DNA from: JBBDSH01 sp040905045
Lineage (GTDB): Bacteria; Pseudomonadota; Gammaproteobacteria; Eutrophobiales; Eutrophobiaceae
Assembly: GCA_040905045.1 (NCBI GenBank)
Contig: JBBDSH010000019.1
Coordinates: 1-11,010 of the forward strand
Direction of reading: 5' to 3'
DNA length: 11,010 nt
Shown one piece after another: positions 6,011 through 11,010 of the stretch. The notes beneath the pieces were generated by a model that did no database searches, was not told where the DNA came from, and saw only the letters and a program-made list of their open reading frames with translations. A program made the position numbers and the translations under genes. Each line of letters opens with the position of its first letter. Position 1 is the first letter of the stretch.

Positions 6011-6649
6011 TTATGCGTTGATCATCTCGCCTACGGTCGAAGCCAATGCCTTGCCGAGAGCGGCATGCTGGTCTTCATCCAGATGCACGCCGTCCACCTT
6101 GCTGGACTCGGTGACGAAGGCGGCATTGAAGAAACGGCAGTTCTGCTGCCTGGCTGCATTCTCGAAGGTTTCGGCCAGTCCGGCACTCTTTTCATCGGCT
6201 CTGGAGAATTTTTCCAGCATCGAGTCCTTCGGCCGGATGTCGGGCGGCGCCACCACCAGGATTTCCGGTACGGGCATGCCCGGTTCGACGGGGGCGCGGC
6301 GGATGGCTGCGATGAGCGCGGCGATGCCCTGTGCCGAATGCCAGGCATTGTACTGATGGACGGACTGAAAATCGTTGGTGCCGAGAAACAGGATCACCAG
6401 CGACAGTGGCGAGTGGATCTCGATTCGCTGTTCCAGACCGGACAATCCGTTGCGACCGGGCTTGAAGGGATCCTCCCACACTGTTCGGCGGCCGTTGAGA
6501 CAGTCTTCGATAACGCGCACCTCATGTCCCAGCTTCTCCAGTTCCAGTTCCATGACGCCGGGCCAGCGTTGCCGGAAGGCAAAACGTTTCCGGCTGTCCG
6601 GAATAATGCCCCAGCTGAGCGAGTCGGCATAAACCAGTATCTGCTGCAC
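6011..6649 (-). CDS. SGNH-fold esterase/lipase, aryl-esterase type
   Basis: This is a predicted serine ester hydrolase of the SGNH (GDSL) superfamily, 212 residues, with no signal peptide, so probably cytoplasmic. The order of blocks resembles the small aryl esterase/acyltransferases such as the Mycobacterium smegmatis enzyme MsAcT. Block I is ADSLSWG (8-14, nucleophile Ser10), block II CLNGRRT (50-56, oxyanion Gly53), block III FLGTND (88-93, Asn92) and block V DGVH (186-189, Asp186 and His189). The first residue of the GDS motif is Ala rather than Gly. It starts with GTG only 4 nt after the ygfZ stop codon, so it is probably translationally coupled. The substrate is unknown, and the link to the succinate dehydrogenase genes may be only co-transcription. 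Confidence 0.88.
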   Translation of the reverse strand: MQQILVYADSLSWGIIPDSRKRFAFRQRWPGVMELELEKLGHEVRVIEDCLNGRRTVWEDPFKPGRNGLSGLEQRIEIHSPLSLVILFLGTNDFQSVHQYNAWHSAQGIAALIAAIRRAPVEPGMPVPEILVVAPPDIRPKDSMLEKFSRADEKSAGLAETFENAARQQNCRFFNAAFVTESSKVDGVHLDEDQHAALGKALASTVGEMINA

Positions 6650-6653
6650 GGTT

Positions 6654-7658
6654 TTATTCCGGCGGGATTCCGCTATCTGTCAACGTAACACAGGAACCGA
6701 TCTTCAACGACGTGCCGTTTTCCAGGAACAATGTCTCTGCCTGGGCAGATGCGGTTTCAATGACGATCAGAAGTACAGCTCCTGCATTGGTCATTGCAGT
6801 GGCGGAGACAACAGTTCCCGTTGATTTACCGGCCTCATCTCTGATTTTCAATCCGGGGGTTATTCCGGTATTGCCATCCGCGGAAGCATGGAACAGCCGC
6901 CGTTTGACCTGGCCGCGGTAGTGGACGCGGGCGACGACTTCCTGGCCGGGATAGCAGCCCTTGCTGAAGGAGAGGCCGCCGCTTTCTTCCAGGCTCAGTT
7001 CCTGGGGCAGAAACTGTTCCGTGGTATCGTGGTTGAGCCAGGGGATGCCGGCTTTTATGTCCAGTAATGCCCAGCAGCGGCTGTCCACGGGCCGGAATGT
7101 TTCCGTCAGTTCAGTCCATACTTTTTGCAGGCGCTCGTTCTCATCGATGATGAGGCAGCGTTCGGAACCGGTATCGGGCAGGAACAGATGCAGGCGCTCG
7201 TTCAGTTTCGTAATGCTGAATGCATTGCTGTTTTCGGATTGATCGCGTACGCCGAGCAGGGAACGGCCTTCGGTGAAATCGGTGATCCGCACGTCGGCGC
7301 GCAGGACGAACATATTAAGCCGCTTGACCACAGACTCCTTTAACACGGACGGCAGCAGCAGGAAGAACTCGTTATCCAGCCGGAACAGGAGAAACGTGGC
7401 GATGACCCGCCCCTTGGGATTGCACCAGGCGGCGCTGCTGCCGGCACCGTCGGCCATGTTCTCCACGTCGCAGGTCAGTTGTGCGTGCAGGAAGGAAACA
7501 GCATCGGAACCGGCTACATGCAACAGGCAGAAGCCGGGCACAATGGTGATAAAGGTTTCCGGGCAGGCATCAGCGCCGATATCGACACCGGGGAAACCGA
7601 TGTTGCCGTCATCGTCGATAACGGCGTTCTGTTGTTTCAGGAAGCTCTGATCAAACAT
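6654..7658 (-). CDS. ygfZ: Folate-binding Fe-S protein maintenance factor YgfZ
   Basis: YgfZ is a tetrahydrofolate-binding, GcvT-related cytoplasmic protein. It helps assemble or repair a subset of Fe-S enzymes, and its mitochondrial counterpart is IBA57. The 334-residue product matches the usual length. The diagnostic K-G-C-Y-x-G-Q-E motif is present as KGCYPGQE (233-240), with the functionally important cysteine at 235. The GcvT-like N-terminal part shows FLHAQLTCDV (56-65) and the NPKGR turn (80-84). Its ATG overlaps the end of sdhE by 8 nt, so the two are translationally coupled. Adjacency to an SDH operon whose SdhB carries three Fe-S clusters suits its role. Confidence 0.94.
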   Translation of the reverse strand: MFDQSFLKQQNAVIDDDGNIGFPGVDIGADACPETFITIVPGFCLLHVAGSDAVSFLHAQLTCDVENMADGAGSSAAWCNPKGRVIATFLLFRLDNEFFLLLPSVLKESVVKRLNMFVLRADVRITDFTEGRSLLGVRDQSENSNAFSITKLNERLHLFLPDTGSERCLIIDENERLQKVWTELTETFRPVDSRCWALLDIKAGIPWLNHDTTEQFLPQELSLEESGGLSFSKGCYPGQEVVARVHYRGQVKRRLFHASADGNTGITPGLKIRDEAGKSTGTVVSATAMTNAGAVLLIVIETASAQAETLFLENGTSLKIGSCVTLTDSGIPPE

Positions 7659-7926
7659 CGTCCTTCAATTTATCCATGGATGGATTGGCGGCGTTGATGG
7701 TCCGAAGCTGTTCGACAAATTCCTTGTAGGCCGGATTGCCCGGTTCCGACCGGCCCATGACCCAGGACAGGATATCGGGATCCGTCTCTTCAAGAAAGAG
7801 CTCGAACTGTCGTTTTTCCTCTTCACCGAGACCGGGATAAACGCGGGATACGAAGGCCTCCAGCAGGAGGTCCATTTCCTTGACGCCCCGCCGGCAGCGC
7901 CACAGAAGCCGGGATTGTGCGCTCAT
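7651..7926 (-). CDS. sdhE: FAD assembly factor SdhE
   Basis: SdhE is a small cytoplasmic protein that promotes covalent flavinylation of SdhA (yeast and human counterpart Sdh5/SDHAF2). The 91-residue length is normal. The hallmark RGxxE motif appears as RGVKE (13-17) followed by MD, in the WRCRRGVKEMDLLL context typical of the family, with the acidic region EETDPD near 46-51. AGAGG lies a suitable distance before the ATG at 7926; an out-of-frame ATG at 7930 is disregarded. The gene is separated from sdhB by 358 bp of repeat DNA but overlaps ygfZ by 8 nt, so it may be expressed with ygfZ from its own promoter as well as from sdh read-through. Confidence 0.95.
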   Translation of the reverse strand: MSAQSRLLWRCRRGVKEMDLLLEAFVSRVYPGLGEEEKRQFELFLEETDPDILSWVMGRSEPGNPAYKEFVEQLRTINAANPSMDKLKDDV

Positions 7927-7993
7927 TCATGTTCCTCTTAAGTGATGCCCATGAAGGTAGAGTCGTTACCAGACGGATTGATCGGTACTTTCG

Positions 7994-8005
7994 GCATTAT
8001 AATGC
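7994..8005 (-). promoter_or_regulatory. Perfect -10-like TATAAT in a 12-bp palindrome upstream of sdhE
   Basis: GCATTATAATGC is a perfect palindrome and contains TATAAT on both strands (minus 8001-7996), about 70 bp before the sdhE start. It could be the -10 of a promoter serving sdhE-ygfZ and the genes behind. No recognisable -35 lies at 16-18 bp on the minus strand, so the call is weak. Confidence 0.25.
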
Positions 8006-8025
8006 ATCCGCATCGATGGATGCGC

Positions 8026-8212
8026 GCCGGCATGACGGCCTCTTTCGTCATGCCGGAGGTGCGTTGTTCAGCACCATCCGGCATCCATTTCTTATGAGTG
8101 TTTGTGTGGATACCGGCTCTCGTAAACGACACTCGGCCGGCATGACGGCAACCGGAACCGTCCTGCCGGAGGCGCGCCGTCCAGCGCCATCCAGCGCCAT
8201 CCGGCATCCATT
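8026..8212. repeat. Tandemly duplicated hairpin-rich repeat between sdhB and sdhE
   Basis: Two related units start at 8026 and 8136 with the identical 14-mer GCCGGCATGACGGC, 110 bp apart. Each then carries TGCCGGAGG(T/C)GC, a loop, G(C)(A/G)CC-AT-CCGGCATCCATT. In unit 1 the inner stem is GGTGC/GCACC; in unit 2 it is GGCGC/GCGCC, a compensated T-A to C-G change. Unit 1 also pairs CCGGCATGACG (8027-8037) with CGTCATGCCGG (8046-8056). Unit 2 contains a tandem copy of CCAGCGCCAT (8181-8190, 8191-8200). This fills most of the 358-bp gap, where I see no gene; short open frames here translate the repeat itself. Confidence 0.75.
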
Positions 8213-8284
8213 CATTTGTGTAGAAGAGACAGCCCGAAGAGCCGGGGGTATGACGATTCCTGTTTGAGAATTCTGAGGCAGGTT

Positions 8285-9067
8285 CTATATAGTGCGTTTC
8301 AGCATCAGTTTCTTGGTCTCGGCAATGGCCCTGGCGGGGTTCAGGCCCTTGGGACAGGTATTGGTACAGTTCATGATGGTATGGCAGCGATAGATCCGGA
8401 AGGGGTCCTCCAGCTCATCCAGGCGTTCACCGGTGCTCTCGTCGCGGCTGTCGACGATCCAGCGGTAGGCCTGCAGCAGGATGGCAGGGCCGAGATAGCG
8501 GTCCGAGTTCCACCAGTAGCTGGGGCAGGCGGTGGAGCAGCAGGCACAGAGGATGCATTCATACAGGCCATCCAGTTTTTTGCGTTCTTCAGGCGACTGC
8601 AGGCGTTCGCGATCCGGGGGTACCGGCGTGTACGTCTGCATCCAGGGCTTGATGGCGGCGTACTGGGCGTAGAAGTGCGTCATATCCGGGACCAGGTCTT
8701 TTTTCACCTGCATATGCGGTAACGGATAGACCGGTACACTCCCCCTGCATTCATCGATGCCCTTGATGCAGGCCAGGGTATTGGTGCCGTCGATGTTCAT
8801 GGCGCAGGAGCCGCAGATACCTTCGCGGCAGGAGCGGCGGAAGGTCAGCGTTGGATCGATGTCATTCTTGATGTGGATGAGTGCGTCGAGAACCATGGGG
8901 CCGCACTTGTCCAAATCGACCTCGTAACTGTCCATGCGCGGATTGTTGCCGCTGTCCGGCTCCCAGCGGTAGATGTTGAAGGTTTTTTTGTTCTTCGCGC
9001 CATCGACCGCGGAAAAGGTCTTGCCTTTCTTGACCTTCGAATTCTTCGGTAACGTAAATTCGGCCAT
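8285..9067 (-). CDS. sdhB: Succinate dehydrogenase iron-sulfur subunit SdhB
   Basis: SdhB carries electrons from the SdhA flavin through [2Fe-2S], [4Fe-4S] and [3Fe-4S] clusters to the quinone site in complex II. The 260-residue product has all ligands: Cys80, Cys85, Cys88 and Cys100 for [2Fe-2S] (CREGICGSC). C171xxC174xxC177 followed by C181P, with Cys228, Cys234 and Cys238, serve the other two clusters. The third [2Fe-2S] ligand is Cys, where the E. coli enzyme has Asp. The sequence style (FNIYRWEPDSG, MDSYEVDLDKCGPMVLDALI) is the alphaproteobacterial/mitochondrial-like type, with an N-terminal lysine-rich extension of about 28 residues. It follows sdhA after 88 bp that hold a REP-like element and a heptamer array. 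Confidence 0.98.
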   Translation of the reverse strand: MAEFTLPKNSKVKKGKTFSAVDGAKNKKTFNIYRWEPDSGNNPRMDSYEVDLDKCGPMVLDALIHIKNDIDPTLTFRRSCREGICGSCAMNIDGTNTLACIKGIDECRGSVPVYPLPHMQVKKDLVPDMTHFYAQYAAIKPWMQTYTPVPPDRERLQSPEERKKLDGLYECILCACCSTACPSYWWNSDRYLGPAILLQAYRWIVDSRDESTGERLDELEDPFRIYRCHTIMNCTNTCPKGLNPARAIAETKKLMLKRTI

Positions 9068-9076
9068 CTCAGTTTC

Positions 9077-9092
9077 TCAATTGGTTAATTGA
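9077..9092. repeat. Short inverted repeat just upstream of sdhB
   Basis: TCAATT and AATTGA flank a GGTT loop, 9 bp before the sdhB ATG and abutting the REP-like element. A stem here would lie close to the sdhB ribosome-binding site in the sdhA-sdhB transcript. The stem is short and AT-rich, so any effect would be small. Confidence 0.3.
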
Positions 9093-9118
9093 TTCGCGGC
9101 GAGGGCGCCGCTCCTACA
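9092..9118 (-). repeat. REP-like palindromic element, copy 3, between sdhA and sdhB
   Basis: Read on the minus strand, the unit begins TGTAGGAG, folds into GCGGCG-CCCT-CGCCGC and ends GAAT. It is 25/27 identical to copy 1 after the ffh stop codon. The head is GTAG (GTRG type). It lies within the sdh transcript, about 25 bp before the sdhB start. Confidence 0.8.
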
Positions 9119-9130
9119 GGTTCTATTTCA

Positions 9131-9162
9131 CTTGTAGCTAGTCGCTAGTAGCTTTCTAGTAG
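9131..9162. repeat. Heptamer array C, overlapping the sdhA stop codon
   Basis: Three 7-bp units run in register, CTTGTAG, CTAGTCG, CTAGTAG (9131-9151). A further exact CTAGTAG (9156-9162) follows after a 4-nt interruption. On the minus strand the last unit reads CTACTAG and contains the final tyrosine codon and TAG stop of sdhA. The sequence differs from arrays A and B but the period is the same. It is short, so confidence is lower. Confidence 0.6.
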
Positions 9163-10949
9163 ACTCGTTTCTTCGGCGGAACCACTTCCACATCGTCCGA
9201 CAGTGTGACCATGTGTACCGGGCGGTATTCAAACCGCACCTGCCCGGTATCCGTTTCCAGCCAGGACAGGGTGTGTTTCATCCAGTTGTCGTCGTCCCGA
9301 TCCGGATAGTCCTCGCGCGCGTGAGCGCCGCGGCTTTCCTTGCGGTTCCCTGCCGAATGAATGCTGACGGTGGCGCATTGCAACAGGTTTTCCAGTTCCA
9401 GGGTCTCCACCAGATCCGTATTCCAAATCATGGAGCGATCAGAAACGTTTACTTCGGCAAAAGATTGATATACATCTGCCAGTTTTTCCTTGCCTTCCTG
9501 CAATATTTCTCCGGTGCGGAATACCGCGGCGTAGTTCTGCATGGTCTTTTGCATGTTCAGGCGGATGGCCGAGGTACGTCGTTCCCCATTGGCGTTGCGC
9601 AGCTTGTCCAGCCGCGCCACGACCGCGTCACCGGCACCGGCGGGCAGGGGGCTGTGTGGCGTTCCCGGCTTGATCAGTTCCGCCGCGCGGTTGGCGGCGG
9701 CGCGGCCGAATACCACCAGGTCCAGCAGACTGTTGGAACCCAGTCGGTTGGCGCCGTGCACGGACACACAGGCCGCCTCGCCGATGGCCATGAGGCCGGG
9801 TACCACGCTTTCGGGATTACCGTCTTTCAGGGTAATCACTTCACCCTTGTAGTTGGTGGGGATGCCGCCCATGTTGTAATGCACCGTCGGTATCACCGGT
9901 ATCGGTTGTTTGGTGACATCGACACCGGCGAAGATGCGCGCCGATTCGGCGATGCCGGGCAGGCGTTCGTTGATGATCTCCGGGCCCAGATGCTCCAGGT
10001 GCAGGAAGATATGATCCTTTTCCTCGCCGACGCCGCGGCCGTCGCGGATCTCCATGGTCATGGAACGGCTGACCACGTCACGGGAAGCGAGATCCTTGGC
10101 CGTGGGGGCATAGCGTTCCATGAAGCGTTCGCCATCAGAATTGGTCAGGTAGCCGCCTTCGCCGCGCACGCCTTCGGTAATCAGGCAGCCGGAACCGTAG
10201 ATACCCGTGGGGTGGAACTGGATGAATTCCATGTCCATCAGGGGTAGACCGGCGCGCAGGACCATGGCATTGCCGTCGCCGGTGCAGGTATGGGCGGAGG
10301 TGCAGGAGAAATAGGCGCGGCCGTAGCCGCCTGTGGCCAGCACGACATAATGGGCGCGGAAGCGATGCAGGGTGCCGGTCTCCAGGTCCCAGGTCATGAC
10401 GCCGCGGCAGGCGCCGTCGTCGTCCATGATCAAATCCAGGGCGAACTGTTCGATATAGAACTCCGCCTCGTGTTTCAGGGATTGCTGGTAAAGCGTATGC
10501 AAAATGGCATGGCCGGTGCGGTCGGCGGCGGCGCAGGTGCGCTGAGCCGTGCCCTCACCGAAATGGGTGGTCATGCCGCCGAAGGGCCGCTGATAAATTT
10601 TGCCATCCTCGGTGCGTGAGAAGGGCACGCCGTAGTGTTCCAGTTCCACCACCGCGGGGATGGCCTCGCGGCACATGTATTCAATGGCGTCCTGGTCGCC
10701 GAGCCAGTCGGAACCCTTGACGGTGTCGTACATATGCCAGCGCCAGTTGTCCTCGCCCATGTTGCCCAGGGCCGCGCTCATACCCCCCTGGGCGGCGACG
10801 GTGTGGCTGCGTGTGGGGAACACCTTGGTGATACAGGCGGTTTTCAGTCCGGTGGCGGCCATGCCGAGAGTGGCGCGCAGGCCGGCGCCGCCGGCGCCCA
10901 CCACCACCACGTCGTATTTATGTTCGATGATTTCGTAGTTATCAGTCAT
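9156..10949 (-). CDS. sdhA: Succinate dehydrogenase flavoprotein subunit SdhA
   Basis: SdhA oxidises succinate to fumarate on covalently bound FAD, at the cytoplasmic face of complex II. The 597-residue protein is full length. It has the dinucleotide-binding GAGGAG (18-23), the flavin-linked histidine in TRSHTVAAQGG (46-56, His49), FIQFHPTG (242-249, His246), TEGVRGEGG (258-266), the catalytic arginine in LASRDVVSRSM (Arg290 by analogy with E. coli Arg286), HYNMGGIPT (357-365) and HGANRLGSNSLLDLVVFG (398-415). The C-terminus, PPKKRVY, is the usual ending. The membrane anchors sdhC and sdhD should lie beyond the right edge. The 61 bases there hold no recognisable SdhD end: the candidate frames read GKALVRR-stop or a longer tail that I cannot assign. 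A GAGG stands 12 nt before the ATG, a slightly long spacing. Confidence 0.98.
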   Translation of the reverse strand: MTDNYEIIEHKYDVVVVGAGGAGLRATLGMAATGLKTACITKVFPTRSHTVAAQGGMSAALGNMGEDNWRWHMYDTVKGSDWLGDQDAIEYMCREAIPAVVELEHYGVPFSRTEDGKIYQRPFGGMTTHFGEGTAQRTCAAADRTGHAILHTLYQQSLKHEAEFYIEQFALDLIMDDDGACRGVMTWDLETGTLHRFRAHYVVLATGGYGRAYFSCTSAHTCTGDGNAMVLRAGLPLMDMEFIQFHPTGIYGSGCLITEGVRGEGGYLTNSDGERFMERYAPTAKDLASRDVVSRSMTMEIRDGRGVGEEKDHIFLHLEHLGPEIINERLPGIAESARIFAGVDVTKQPIPVIPTVHYNMGGIPTNYKGEVITLKDGNPESVVPGLMAIGEAACVSVHGANRLGSNSLLDLVVFGRAAANRAAELIKPGTPHSPLPAGAGDAVVARLDKLRNANGERRTSAIRLNMQKTMQNYAAVFRTGEILQEGKEKLADVYQSFAEVNVSDRSMIWNTDLVETLELENLLQCATVSIHSAGNRKESRGAHAREDYPDRDDDNWMKHTLSWLETDTGQVRFEYRPVHMVTLSDDVEVVPPKKRVY

Positions 10950-11010
10950 GAAATGCTAGTACCTCGACACAGGAATTATGATGAATTCAGCGCCGGACCA
11001 GGGCCTTTCC

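Noticed and set aside
7917..8267. Short open frames on both strands in the sdhB-sdhE gap (possible small gene or ygfX/cptA remnant)
   Set aside because: Their translations are repetitive and follow the tandem hairpin repeat; no hydrophobic segments as expected of YgfX.
9213..10247. 344-residue open frame antisense to sdhA
   Set aside because: Mirror of a well-supported gene, with no recognisable domain.
10950..11010. 3' end of sdhD
   Set aside because: Expected by operon order, but the three minus-strand frames give only short tails (such as GKALVRR-stop) without a recognisable SdhD helix, so I did not list it as a feature.

Overview
The window looks like chromosomal core DNA of a non-enteric gammaproteobacterium, moderately GC-rich. 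The evidence is a gammaproteobacterial-type Ffh, an SdhE/YgfZ pair, a DsbB, a YheT-type hydrolase, a DUF4197 protein, and an SdhB of the alphaproteobacterial/mitochondrial-like type that many non-enteric gammaproteobacteria carry. I cannot name the genus. There is no phage, transposase gene, CRISPR array, rRNA or tRNA.

Layout. Positions 1-178 are a probable divergent promoter region, with the possible first codons of a leftward gene at the edge. ffh (179-1531, +) makes the SRP GTPase. Next comes a leftward group: an alpha/beta hydrolase (2753-3751), then dsbB (2117-2617), which overlaps a small cysteine-free exported protein (1626-2120) by ATGA. An MFS exporter (3843-5024, +) diverges from the hydrolase. 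A long leftward series then runs in from the right edge: sdhA (9156-10949), sdhB (8285-9067), sdhE (7651-7926), ygfZ (6654-7658), an SGNH hydrolase (6011-6649) and a DUF4197 protein (5250-5993).

The right half forms a coherent module. SdhA and SdhB are the catalytic subunits of succinate dehydrogenase, SdhE promotes covalent FAD attachment to SdhA, and YgfZ supports Fe-S proteins such as SdhB. The SGNH and DUF4197 genes sit 4 and 17 nt behind and are probably co-transcribed. DsbB re-oxidises DsbA in the periplasm.

The unusual content lies between the genes. Nearly every sizeable gap holds repeat DNA: (i) three REP-like hairpins with GTRG heads, one with compensatory stem changes; (ii) three arrays of different sequence but the same 7-bp period, two containing the stop codon of the adjacent gene and one abutting the dsbB start; (iii) a 132-bp element with perfect 27-bp terminal inverted repeats; (iv) a tandemly duplicated hairpin-rich unit between sdhB and sdhE. 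I found no clear new multi-gene system. The most novel material is these repeats and the uncharacterised partner of dsbB.
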